This document shows positions 32,611 through 40,874 of a stretch of DNA of 64,000 nucleotides, piece by piece; position 1 is the stretch's first letter; each line of letters begins with the position of its first letter. The position numbers and the translations under genes are program-made. The DNA is taken from positions 1 to 64,000 of the forward strand of contig NZ_JAATEM010000022.1 in assembly GCF_012034205.1 (NCBI RefSeq), written 5' to 3'. The notes beneath the pieces are model-generated. The model was not told where the DNA came from and did no database searches. It worked only from the letters and a program-made list of their open reading frames with translations. This DNA is from Streptomyces composti. GTDB taxonomy: Bacteria > Actinomycetota > Actinomycetes > Streptomycetales > Streptomycetaceae.

Positions 32611-34179
32611 TCAGTCCCCGCTGCTCTCCAGTACGGCCATCGCCGCGTTGTGTCCCGGCACCCCGCTGACCCCGCCGCCGCGGACCGCGCCCGCGCCGCA
32701 GAGCAGGACGTTGCCGTGGCGGGTCTCCACGCCCCAGCGGCCGGTGCCGTCCTGGGCATGGGGCCAGGACAGGTCGCGGTGGAAGATGTGGCCGCCGGGC
32801 AGTCCGAGGTCGCGTTCGAGGTCGAGGGGCGTCCTGGCCTCCAGGCACGGGCGTCCGTCCGCGTCGGTGGCCAGGCAGTCGGCGAGCGGTTCGGCCAGGT
32901 GGGCGTCGAGCTGGGCGAGCGTCGACTTCAGCAGCTCCTCGCGTGCCGCCTCGTTGTCGTGCCGGAACAGCCGCGCGGGCGTGTGCAGGCCGAAGAGGGT
33001 GAGGGTCTGGTAGCCCCGCGCGGCCAGGTCCGGGCCGAGGATCGTGGGGTCGGTGAGCGAGTGGCAGTAGATCTCCGACGGCGGCACGGCCGGGAGTTCA
33101 CCCGCGGCCGCCTGGGCGTGCGCGGCGGCCAGCTGCTGGTAGCCCTCGGCGATGTGGAAGGTGCCGGCGAAGGCCTCGCGGGGGTCGACCGAGCTGTCGC
33201 GGAGCCTGGGCAGCCGCTTGAGCAGCATGTTCACCTTCAGCTGGGCGCCTTCGGCGGGCTCTGGAGGTGTGTCGCCGGTCAGGGCGGCCAGCTCCTGCGG
33301 GGAGGCGTTCACCAGGACGTGGCGGGCCGCGGCGACGCCCTCCCCGTCGGCGGTGCGGTAGGTGACCTCGGCGTCGGTGCCGTCGGTGTCGATGCGCACC
33401 ACCTCGTGGCCGGTGGCGAGGACGGCGCCGGCGTCGCGTGCGGCGGCGGCCAGCGCGCCGGTGAGGGCGCCCATGCCGCCGACCGGGACGTCCCAGGCCC
33501 CGGTGCCGCCGCCGATCACGTGGTAGAGGAAGCAGCGGTTCTGCTTCAGGGACGGGTCGTGGGCGTCGGCGAAGGTGCCGATGAGGGCGTCGGTGAGGAC
33601 GACGCCGCGTACCAGGTCGTCGTCGAAGTGGCGTTCGACCGCGACGCCGATCGGCTCCTCGAACAGCGTCCGCCAGGCCTCCTCGTCGTCGACGGTACGG
33701 CGCAGCTCCTCGCGGGTGGGCAGCGGCTCGGTGAGCGTGGGGAAGACCCGCCGGGCGACGCGGCCGGTCATGCCGTAGAAGCGCTGCCAGGACTCGTACT
33801 CGCGGTCGGAACCGGTGAGCCGGACGAAGGCCTCGCGGGTGCGCTGCTCGTCACCGGCGACCAGCAGGCCGGTGGGGCGGCCGTCGCGTTCGGTGGGCGT
33901 GTAGGAGGAGACGGTGCGGGAGCGCAGCCGGAAGTCGAGTCCGAGCTCGGTGACGATCTTCTGCGGCAGCAGGCTGACCAGGTACGAGTAGCGGGACAGC
34001 CAGGCGTCGACACCGCTGAACGGCCGCGTGGACACGGCCGCTCCCCCGGTGTGGTCCAGCCGCTCCAGCAGCAGCACGGAGCGCCCTGCCCGGGCGAGGT
34101 AGGCGGCGGCGACCAGGCCGTTGTGGCCTCCGCCGACGATCACGGCGTCGTAGGTCCCGGACGGGTGGAGTGCGGTCAT
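32611..34179 (-). CDS. FAD-dependent phytoene-desaturase-like oxidoreductase
   Basis: 522-aa flavoprotein with an N-terminal Rossmann motif DAVIVGGGHNGLVAAAYLAR followed by an acidic strand end (LLLERLDHTGGAA), and the C-terminal FAD signature GNVLLCGAGAVRGGGVSGVPG. It belongs to the NAD(P)/FAD-dependent carotenoid desaturase/isomerase-like group (CrtI-type fold). No carotenoid genes are nearby, so I would not call it phytoene desaturase; the substrate is unknown. The ATG at 34179 defines the Rossmann N-terminus correctly; the frame continues upstream without sense. It is followed downstream by the repeat-containing gap. Confidence 0.85.
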   Translation of the reverse strand: MTALHPSGTYDAVIVGGGHNGLVAAAYLARAGRSVLLLERLDHTGGAAVSTRPFSGVDAWLSRYSYLVSLLPQKIVTELGLDFRLRSRTVSSYTPTERDGRPTGLLVAGDEQRTREAFVRLTGSDREYESWQRFYGMTGRVARRVFPTLTEPLPTREELRRTVDDEEAWRTLFEEPIGVAVERHFDDDLVRGVVLTDALIGTFADAHDPSLKQNRCFLYHVIGGGTGAWDVPVGGMGALTGALAAAARDAGAVLATGHEVVRIDTDGTDAEVTYRTADGEGVAAARHVLVNASPQELAALTGDTPPEPAEGAQLKVNMLLKRLPRLRDSSVDPREAFAGTFHIAEGYQQLAAAHAQAAAGELPAVPPSEIYCHSLTDPTILGPDLAARGYQTLTLFGLHTPARLFRHDNEAAREELLKSTLAQLDAHLAEPLADCLATDADGRPCLEARTPLDLERDLGLPGGHIFHRDLSWPHAQDGTGRWGVETRHGNVLLCGAGAVRGGGVSGVPGHNAAMAVLESSGD

Positions 34180-34270
34180 GCTTCTTGGTAGCACGCGAAG
34201 ATCGCGGGCGGCCAGGGGGCGAACCGGGTGCCGGGGCGGCCCGGGGGCCGGGCGCGGGGGAGGCCACCGG

Positions 34271-36685
34271 TCACCGTCCGTCCGCGGTTGCGCGGCGGCG
34301 CAGTGCGGCCACGTGTCGGTAGAGGTCCACGGCCTCGGTGTCGCGGCCCAGCTGCTGCAGGCACTGGGCCTCGTCGTCGCGGCTGGCCAGGGTGTCCGGG
34401 TGGTCGGGGCCCAGGACGCGCTCCCGCGCCTCGGCCACGGCCCGGTACTCGGCCAGCGCCTCCGCCCACCGGCCCAGCCAGCCCAGGCCGACGGCCACCT
34501 CGCGGCGGCTGACCAGCGTGTCCGGGTGGTCCGGGCCGAGGGTGCTCTCCCGCAGGGCGCACACCTCGCGGGACTCGGCCAGCGCCTCCTCCCAGCGGCC
34601 GAGCCGGCCGAGGTTGACGCCGACTCCGTGGCGGGCGCGCAGCGTCTCGGGGTGGGTGGGGCCCTGGACGCGGGTGCGGTCCCGGACGAGTGCGCGGTAG
34701 TGCTCGAGGGCCTGGGTGATGTGGCCGAGCCGGCCCAGGCTGATGCCGATCTCGTAGCGGGCGGCGAGGGTGTCGGGATGGTCGTGGCCGAGGACGGCGG
34801 CCCGCGCCTCGGCGACCTCCCGGTAGATGTCCAGCGCCTCCTGCCAGCGGCCCAGCAATCCGAGCGTGTAGGCGACTTCGTAGCGGCTGACCAGGGTGTC
34901 CGGATGGGTGGGGCCGAGCACCCTGGCCCGGGCGCGTGCGACCTCGCGGGCCATGCCGCAGGAGTCCTCGAGGCGGCCGAGCCGGCCGAGGTTGAAGGCC
35001 AGGTTGTGCCGGCAGCGCAGGGTGTCGGGGTGGTCGGGGCCCTGGGTGCGCTCACGGGCGGAGAGCACCGACAGATAGACCTGGTGGGCGTCGAGGGCGC
35101 GGCCCAGCTGGGCCAGGACGTAGGCCATCTCCTGGCGGGCGGCGAGCGTGTCGGGGTGGTCGGCGCCGAGCGCGCGGATGCGGGCCTCGGCCACCTGTTT
35201 GTACTCCTGCAGTGCCTCGGCGGCGCGGCCGGTGCGGCTGAGCGCGAAGGCGACCTCGTAGCGGCTGGCGAGGGTGTCGGGGTGCTCGGGGCCGAGCAGG
35301 CGGCGGCGTTCGGCGGCGACCGCACGGTGCACCTCCTCCGCCTCCGTCCAGCGCCCCAGCCGGCCCAGGCTCAGGCCCGCGTTGTGCCGGGCGGCCAGCG
35401 CGGTCAGCGTCTCCGGGGGCGGGGTGGGCGGGTCGTCGGGCACGGACCGGTCGGCGCGCACCGCGCCGGCGGGGCGGGGAATCCATTCCCCGGTCAGGCC
35501 GGCCGCGGGGTCCGGCGGGGTGGTCCGCAGCGTGCCGCCCGCGGCCTTGTGCCCGGTGGTCATGCCGCGGGTCCAGGAGGGTGAGCGCGCGGGCCGGCCG
35601 GTTCCGGCGCGCCGGCCGGCGGCGGGTGCCGCACCGGCTGCCCGCTCGTCCCCGGGTGTGCCCGTCGCGCCGGCCGTCATCCGGCCCTCCCCCGGCGGGA
35701 GGGCCACCCCCGGCGGGAGGGCCGCACGCTCCGCCCAGCCGGGCCGCGTTCGGCCCGCCGGGCCCGCCCGGTCCTGCCCGGCCGGCGCCGCCCCGCTCAC
35801 CGGCTGCCCCCCGCTCCCCGGCACCACGAGCGGGCCCGCTCGGAGCGCGGCCAGGCGACCGGACAGCTCCCGGGCCGTGTCCGGGCGGGCCTCCGGGTCC
35901 TTGGCGAGCAGATCCAGAATGATGCGGTCCAGCTGCTCGGGCAGTTCGGCGCGGTGGGTGCGCGGTGGCCGGGGCGGGGTGTCGCGGTGGCCGACCAGGA
36001 CCGCCCAGGCGTCGTCGAGGTCGAACGGCGGCACCCCGGTGGCGAGCTCGTACAGCACGCAGCCGAAGGAGTACAGGTCGCTGCGCCGGTCCACGGTGGA
36101 GCCGCTGATCTGCTCCGGCGACATGTAGTGCGGGGTGCCCATCGCCACACCCGTGCCGGTCAGGCGGGAGGTGAAGCCGATGTCGTGGCCGAGGCGCGCT
36201 ATGCCGAAGTCGCAGATCTTCACCGTGCCGTCGGCGGTGCGCACGATGTTCGCGGGCTTCAGGTCCCGGTGCACCACGCCCTGGTCGTGGGTGTAGGCGA
36301 GCGCGGCGGCCACCTGTTCGGCGATGTCCACGATCTGCTCGACCGGCAGCGGATGGTGCTTGTTGTCCTCCAGGAGCTGGCTGAGGTTGCGGCCCTGGAG
36401 CAGCTCCATCACCAGGTAGAGCACGCCGCCGGACTCCCCGAAGTCGTGCACCACCGTGATGCCCCGGTGCTGCAGGGCCGCCGCCACCCGGGCCTCGCGG
36501 CGGAACCGCTCTCTGAGCACGCGTCCGAACGACTGGTCCTGGCCGGAGCCGAGCGGCTTGAGGCACTTCACCGCGACCTGCCGCCCCAGAGACTCGTCAC
36601 GGGCCCGCCACACCTCGCCCATGCCGCCGCGCCCGATCAGGTCCAGCAGCCGGTACCGGCCCTGGATGAGCCTGGTGTCCCCCAT
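34271..36685 (-). CDS. Ser/Thr protein kinase with nine C-terminal TPR-type units
   Basis: 804 aa, cytoplasmic. Kinase domain residues 11-285: GRGGMGEVW glycine loop, Lys40, HRDLKPANI with catalytic Asp141, DFG Asp159, SPEQ activation segment end. Residues 290-415 are Pro/Gly/Ala-rich and disordered. Residues 420-795 carry about nine 42-aa kinesin-light-chain-like repeats with the signature GPDHPDTL and GRLGRWEEALA. There is no transmembrane helix and no PASTA domain, unlike PknB, so the TPR array probably binds a protein partner or regulator. Catalytic residues are intact. It ends 92 bases before the FAD oxidoreductase start and may be cotranscribed. Confidence 0.93.
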   Translation of the reverse strand: MGDTRLIQGRYRLLDLIGRGGMGEVWRARDESLGRQVAVKCLKPLGSGQDQSFGRVLRERFRREARVAAALQHRGITVVHDFGESGGVLYLVMELLQGRNLSQLLEDNKHHPLPVEQIVDIAEQVAAALAYTHDQGVVHRDLKPANIVRTADGTVKICDFGIARLGHDIGFTSRLTGTGVAMGTPHYMSPEQISGSTVDRRSDLYSFGCVLYELATGVPPFDLDDAWAVLVGHRDTPPRPPRTHRAELPEQLDRIILDLLAKDPEARPDTARELSGRLAALRAGPLVVPGSGGQPVSGAAPAGQDRAGPAGRTRPGWAERAALPPGVALPPGEGRMTAGATGTPGDERAAGAAPAAGRRAGTGRPARSPSWTRGMTTGHKAAGGTLRTTPPDPAAGLTGEWIPRPAGAVRADRSVPDDPPTPPPETLTALAARHNAGLSLGRLGRWTEAEEVHRAVAAERRRLLGPEHPDTLASRYEVAFALSRTGRAAEALQEYKQVAEARIRALGADHPDTLAARQEMAYVLAQLGRALDAHQVYLSVLSARERTQGPDHPDTLRCRHNLAFNLGRLGRLEDSCGMAREVARARARVLGPTHPDTLVSRYEVAYTLGLLGRWQEALDIYREVAEARAAVLGHDHPDTLAARYEIGISLGRLGHITQALEHYRALVRDRTRVQGPTHPETLRARHGVGVNLGRLGRWEEALAESREVCALRESTLGPDHPDTLVSRREVAVGLGWLGRWAEALAEYRAVAEARERVLGPDHPDTLASRDDEAQCLQQLGRDTEAVDLYRHVAALRRRATADGR

Positions 36686-37185
36686 CTTTCGCGCACGCCC
36701 CCGTCGCTGTAAGCCGTGCCCTCCCCTGGCTCGTCCAGTATGGCGACCATCCGCCCGACTTTGTACGGTGCCGTGTACTCCTGCGCACTACCTCCGCACC
36801 CGCGGCATACCCAGGCCGATCCAAGGAAATGATCTCCCATTGGATCTCGTTGCTGCCGCCGCCGAAGCGTTGCGGAAATGGGGAACGGGCGTGGAGGGAG
36901 CGGCGATGCCGTGCGGGGGCGCGGGGGCCGTCCACACCCGCAGGCCCCGAATGCCGCCGGGCGCGGGGGCCGGTGTGCCGGCCGGCGGCCCCGAACGACG
37001 CGAGCGCGGCGGCCGGGCGACGCGGGCGGCCCCGCGTCAGGGCGACGCCAGGCGGCCGTGCGCGGTGACCGCGGGCGGCGCCGGGCCGCCCCGCACACCG
37101 CTCGGCGGCCCCGGACCGCGCGCTCCGAGGCGCGTCTCGCCGGGGCGCGCCGCATCGGCGCGCCTCTCGTCACCGACGCGGGACG
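36686..37185. other. 500-base intergenic region, no gene supported
   Basis: It lies between the kinase start and the end of the copper-binding-protein gene. The kinase promoter should be at its left side, where composition is lower in GC (36750-36850). The right side (36900-37180) is extremely GC-rich. Open frames exist on both strands but their composition is Arg/Ala/Pro-rich with no ribosome-binding sites, and I regard them as chance. Confidence 0.5.
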
Positions 37186-37557
37186 TCAGAGCAGTACGGC
37201 GAGGAAGTCCGTGCAGGCACGGGCACAGGCGCGGCAGGCCTCGGCGGTCTGCTCGGCCCCCGGCTGCCGGTCGAAGACGTGTGCGCTCTCCAGGGCCACC
37301 TGGCGGCACCACTCGACCTGGACCCGGATGGTGTCCTCGTCCACCTGGCTCTGCTCGGACAGCACGCGGCAGGTGGCGTCGCACACCTCGGCGCACATGA
37401 TGCCCTTGCGTCGTACGAGTTCCTGGTTCTCGGTGCCGTCCGGATCCACGAGGCTCGCCCGCAGTGCGCACGCCCTGGCGGTCTCGGTGCACGCCTGGGC
37501 GCAGGCGAAACGGTCCTCGAGGAACCGGAACAGCTCCTCCTGCGATGTGGTCGTCAC
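37186..37557 (-). CDS. Four-helix-bundle copper-binding protein (Csp/DUF326-like)
   Basis: About 123 aa with Cys spaced on helix faces: CAQACTETARACALRAS, GIMCAEVCDATCRVLSEQ, VEWCRQVA, EACRACARACTDFL. This is the pattern of cytosolic Csp copper-storage proteins, where inward Cys line a four-helix bundle that holds many Cu(I) ions. No signal peptide is present, so the protein should be cytosolic. The GTG at 37557 gives MTTTSQEELFRFLEDRF; an in-frame TTG at 37590 is possible, since neither has a clear Shine-Dalgarno. It may be a leaderless message. No copper regulator is adjacent. Confidence 0.82.
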   Translation of the reverse strand: MTTTSQEELFRFLEDRFACAQACTETARACALRASLVDPDGTENQELVRRKGIMCAEVCDATCRVLSEQSQVDEDTIRVQVEWCRQVALESAHVFDRQPGAEQTAEACRACARACTDFLAVLL

Positions 37558-37663
37558 ACAGCGCGAGTAGCCGGGGCCGCTCGAGGCCAAACCCTTTCGG
37601 TGTCCGGGTCGCGCCCGTTTCTCCCGGCCGGTTCACCGGCCCGTCCGGGGGTACCCGCGCTCC

Positions 37664-38038
37664 ATGACGAACACCTCATGGATCGAGACGGCCGACCTCG
37701 CCGCCGGGCGCGGAGCCCTCGGCATCGGGATGGTGGTGGCGGCGGCCGTGGTCGTGGCCCTGCTGATCGGCGCCTTCGCCTTCGGCAGCCGGCGGGTCCG
37801 GCAGGCCGGGCGCGTCCGGCCGCGCCCGGAGGAGCAGCCGCGGATGCCGGAGGGAGGCCCGGTCCGGGAGGTACGGGAGAACAGGGAGCCCGACGAGATG
37901 CCGACGGGTGAGGGACGGCTGACCCCGCACGAGATGCCGGGCCGGGGCAGCTCGGGCACCGGCGCCGCACAGGAGCGGCCCCGGTGGGACGAGGGGAGCA
38001 GCGGCGGTTTCGGCAGCGGCGGGCCGGGCGCGCGCTGA
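37664..38038 (+). CDS. Small single-span membrane protein (DUF6479-like)
   Basis: 124 aa: short N-terminus, one transmembrane helix GIGMVVAAAVVVALLIGAFAF (about 20-40), then a basic stop (GSRRVRQAGRVRPRP) and a long hydrophilic, disordered tail rich in Glu, Pro, Gly and Arg. It resembles a Streptomyces-specific family of unknown role. The ATG is not preceded by a strong ribosome-binding site. It is divergent from the copper-binding gene and ends at a nested hairpin. Confidence 0.72.
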   Translation: MTNTSWIETADLAAGRGALGIGMVVAAAVVVALLIGAFAFGSRRVRQAGRVRPRPEEQPRMPEGGPVREVRENREPDEMPTGEGRLTPHEMPGRGSSGTGAAQERPRWDEGSSGGFGSGGPGAR

Positions 38039-38180
38039 GCGGCCGGTGAGGCGTCCACGAGCGGTCAGCCGCGGTGATGCGGCGGCTGCGGGTGCGCGGC
38101 AGCCGCTTGCGCGGTTCCGCGGGACCCTGAAGGACGTCGCCCTGCCGGCCTGAACCACCCTGCCGCACACTCGCCTGAAG

Positions 38181-38242
38181 GGGCGGGTCGTGCGGCCCTC
38201 TGATGCGCCGGACGGCGCGGGTGAGGGCCGCACGGCCCGCCC
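38181..38242 (+). terminator. Large nested hairpin in the gap before the sigma gene
   Basis: Arms 38181-38200 and 38223-38242 pair over 20 positions with a single G-U wobble. An inner GCGCC/GGCGC hairpin fits inside the loop. It lies 142 bases past the membrane-protein stop and 108 before the sigma gene, so it could be a terminator or a leader structure. The rest of the 311-base gap shows nothing else. Confidence 0.6.
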
Positions 38243-38349
38243 TTCGCCTGTCCGCGGTGACATGGATCACAGCATCTCGGTGCATCGTTTCGGGGGGCCG
38301 GGAGTCTTTGTCAGGGGTGCAAGGGATTGCCGGACACGGGGGCGCAGGG

Positions 38350-38856
38350 ATGGAGCGATGGGGGGCCGACGGCTTCGACGCGTTCGTGGCCGCCCGCTGG
38401 TCGTCGCTGCTCCATGTCGCCCGGCTGCTGACCGGCGGGGACCGGCAGCGGGCCGAGGACCTGGTCCAGGAGGCCCTGGTGAAGCTGTGGTTCGCCTGGC
38501 CGAGGATCGCCGAGCAGGCCCCGGAGGCGTACGTCCGCCAGGTGCTGGTGCGGATGGCCGCCCGGTCGGCGCGCAGGCGGTGGTGGGGCGAGCGCCCGGT
38601 GGAGCGGCTGCCCGACCGGCCCGGCCCCGGCGACATGTCCGCGGCCGTGGCCGAACGCTCACGGCTGGAGGAGGCGCTGGCGCTGCTGCCGCCGAAGCAC
38701 CGGGCCGCGGTGGTGCTGCGGTACTGCGAGGACCTGTCGGAGACCCAGGTGGCCGAGGCTCTCGGGTGCCCGGTGGGCACGGCCAGGTCGCACGCCTCGC
38801 GCGGGGTGGCGCGGCTGCGGCAGATCCTGTCCGGCACGGTCGGGCACCTGGGGTGA
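38350..38856 (+). CDS. SigE-family RNA polymerase ECF sigma factor
   Basis: 168-aa sigma factor. Region 2: HVARLLTGGDRQRAEDLVQE and ALVKLWFAW. Region 4: ALALLPPKHRAAVVLRYCED, then LSETQVAEALGCPVGTARSH and ASRGVARLR. It belongs to the SigE-like group common in Streptomyces. The ATG at 38350 follows GGGGGCGCAGGG; longer upstream frames read through the hairpin region. The single-span protein gene 11 bases downstream is its likely cotranscribed partner and may hold or anchor it. Confidence 0.92.
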   Translation: MERWGADGFDAFVAARWSSLLHVARLLTGGDRQRAEDLVQEALVKLWFAWPRIAEQAPEAYVRQVLVRMAARSARRRWWGERPVERLPDRPGPGDMSAAVAERSRLEEALALLPPKHRAAVVLRYCEDLSETQVAEALGCPVGTARSHASRGVARLRQILSGTVGHLG

Positions 38857-38867
38857 GGGGAGAAGCG

Positions 38868-39410
38868 ATGGACGACTTCGAGCGGGAGCTGGCCCGCATG
38901 ATGCGCGAGTCCCACCGCCCGAGCCCGTACGGCCCCGACCAGCAGCAGCGCCTCCACGCCGGCATCCGGTCCCGCCGCCGGGCCCGGATGCTGTGGCGGG
39001 CCGGCGGATCCGCGCTGGCGGTGACCGGCCTCGGCATCGGCCTGGCGCTGCTGCCCGCGCTGAACGACGGGTCACGGCCGGAGGACCGGCAACGGCTCCC
39101 GGCCGCCACGCCCTCGGCACCCCCGGTCCTGCCCAGCCCCACCGAGTCGATGCCGCCCGGCGGTCCCGGCACCTCGCCGCCGGATTCCTCGGATGCGGGC
39201 ACGTCCGTGCCCGGAGACGGCCGCACCCCCACCTCCCTGACGCCCTCCCCCACCGGAGACGGCCGCACCCCCACCTCCCAGACGCCCTCCCCCACCGGGA
39301 GCGCCGGGACTGCGCCTCGGCCGCCGGACGGGCCCTCCCCGTCGGCCTCGCGGTCCGCGCGGTTCGCCGGCTCCGGGCCGGACGGCCCGGAGAAGACCGA
39401 CAGCGGATAG
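38868..39410 (+). CDS. Single-span membrane protein downstream of the sigma gene (putative anti-sigma partner)
   Basis: 180 aa. Cytoplasmic N-terminus MDDFERELARMMRESHRPSP with basic helix QQQRLHAGIRSRRRARM, one transmembrane helix (about 44-64, GGSALAVTGLGIGLALLP), then an extracellular Pro/Ser/Thr-rich tail. The layout resembles anti-sigma factors that follow SigE-family genes, but there is no zinc ZAS motif (HxxxCxxC), so the function is inferred from position only. GGGGAGAAG precedes the ATG. A 42-bp tandem repeat in the tail encodes GDGRTPTSxTPSPT twice. Gap to the sigma stop is 11 bases. Confidence 0.78.
   Translation: MDDFERELARMMRESHRPSPYGPDQQQRLHAGIRSRRRARMLWRAGGSALAVTGLGIGLALLPALNDGSRPEDRQRLPAATPSAPPVLPSPTESMPPGGPGTSPPDSSDAGTSVPGDGRTPTSLTPSPTGDGRTPTSQTPSPTGSAGTAPRPPDGPSPSASRSARFAGSGPDGPEKTDSG
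39213..39296 (+). repeat. 42-bp tandem duplication inside the sigma-partner gene
   Basis: Two near-identical 42-base units (39213-39254 and 39255-39296) encode the 14-residue unit GDGRTPTSxTPSPT with Leu or Gln at x. The repeat keeps frame. Confidence 0.85.
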
Positions 39411-39572
39411 CGGCCCCGGACAGCCCCTCCGCCCCGATCGCGCACACCCGCGAGTACCGGACGGCTTCGCTCCGGTACTGGGCCCCGTGCACCCAGATGA
39501 CCGCCCGTGGCGCCGCCCGGCAGCCCCCCCTTCCGGGGCCCGTCCGGCGCCGGAAAGAGACCGTGACCCGTC

Positions 39573-40874
39573 ATGAGAACCGCGAGGCGGTCGGCACCGT
39601 CCGGCCGCCGCCCCTCCGCCGCGAGCGCCGCCCCGGTGGCCCTTCCGCGCCGTGCGCCGCTGCCCGCCCCGCACACCGGGCCCGTCCTGGACGTGGTCGT
39701 GCCGGTCCACAACGAGGAGACCGATCTGGAGCCGTGCGTGCGGCGGCTCCACGCCCATCTCGGCGAAACGTTCCCCTACTCCTTCCGCATCACCATCGCG
39801 GACAACGCCAGCACCGACCGCACCCCGCTGATCGCGGCCCGGCTGGCCGACGAGCTGCCCGGCACCGAGTGGATACGGCTGGCCGAGAAGGGGCGCGGCC
39901 GGGCCCTGCACGCCGCGTGGTCACGCTCCCGCGCCCCGGTGCTCGCCTATCTGGACGTGGACCTGTCCACCGACCTCGCGGCGCTGCTGCCGCTGGTGGC
40001 ACCGCTGATCTCCGGGCACTCGGACATCGCGATCGGCACCCGTCTCGCACGCGGCTCGCGGGTGGTGCGCGGACCCAAGCGGGAGTTCATCTCCCGCTGC
40101 TACAACGGCCTGCTGCGCGGCACCCTGGCGGTGGGCTTCTCCGACGCGCAGTGCGGTTTCAAGGCGGTGCGGCGGGACGTCGCCGAGCGGCTGCTGCCGC
40201 TGGTGCAGGACCGGGAGTGGTTCTTCGACACCGAGATGCTGGTGATCGCCGAGCGCGCCGGCCTGCGCATCCACGAGGTGCCGGTGGACTGGGTCGACGA
40301 CCCGGACAGCAGGGTGGACATCCTGGCCACCGCGCTGGCGGACCTGCGCGGCATGGCCCGGCTGGGCCGCACGCTGGCCGGGGGCCGGCTGCCGCTGACC
40401 GCGCTGCGCCGCACCGGCACGCCGGGCGGGGACGGGCTCGGGCTGCCGCCCGCGCTGGTGCCGCAGCTGCTGCGCTTCGCCGCGGTCGGGGTGGCCTGCA
40501 CGCTGTTCCATCTGCTGCTGTTCACCTCCCTGCGGCCCCTGGCCGGCGCCCAGGCGGCCAATGCCCTCGCCCTGCTGGCCAGCGCCGTCGCCAACACGGC
40601 GGCCAACCGGCGGCTCACCTTCGGGGTGCGGGGACGCGGCGGGGCGCTGCGCCACCAGCTCAAGGGCCTGGCCGCGTTCCTGGTGGGCCTCGCCCTCACC
40701 AGCGGTTCGCTCGCCGTTCTCCAGCACACCGCGCCGGACGCCGGTGCCCGGGTGGAGCTGGTGACGCTGGTCGCCGCCAACCTCGCCGCCACGCTGCTGC
40801 GTTTCCTCCTTCTGCGGGCCTGGGTGTTCCCGGGCCACCGCTCCCGCCGTACGACAGGAGCCTCCGTCTCATGA
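39573..40874 (+). CDS. GT2 glycosyltransferase fused to GtrA-like membrane domain
   Basis: 433 aa. Residues 35-290 are a GT-A family 2 domain: VLDVVVPVHNEETDLEPC, ADNASTD, AYLDVDLSTD (DxD), SDAQCGFKAV and DREWFFDTEML. Residues about 300-425 have four transmembrane helices of the GtrA type (LLRFAAVGVACTLFHLLLF, ANALALLASAVANTAANRRLTF). Fused GT2/GtrA proteins are typically polyprenol-phosphate glycosyltransferases that move or supply a sugar across the membrane. The next gene starts inside its stop codon (ATGA at 40871), so the two are translationally coupled. The sugar is unknown. Confidence 0.88.
   Translation: MRTARRSAPSGRRPSAASAAPVALPRRAPLPAPHTGPVLDVVVPVHNEETDLEPCVRRLHAHLGETFPYSFRITIADNASTDRTPLIAARLADELPGTEWIRLAEKGRGRALHAAWSRSRAPVLAYLDVDLSTDLAALLPLVAPLISGHSDIAIGTRLARGSRVVRGPKREFISRCYNGLLRGTLAVGFSDAQCGFKAVRRDVAERLLPLVQDREWFFDTEMLVIAERAGLRIHEVPVDWVDDPDSRVDILATALADLRGMARLGRTLAGGRLPLTALRRTGTPGGDGLGLPPALVPQLLRFAAVGVACTLFHLLLFTSLRPLAGAQAANALALLASAVANTAANRRLTFGVRGRGGALRHQLKGLAAFLVGLALTSGSLAVLQHTAPDAGARVELVTLVAANLAATLLRFLLLRAWVFPGHRSRRTTGASVS

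Noticed and set aside
19158..36786. Near-identical 14-base word GTGTACTCCTGYGC at 19158-19171 and 36773-36786
   Set aside because: 13 of 14 identical, but many such pairs are expected by chance in 64 kb, and the two contexts differ.
36829..37173. Open frames in the 500-base gap beside the kinase
   Set aside because: Arg/Ala/Pro-rich, overlapping on both strands, with no start signals.
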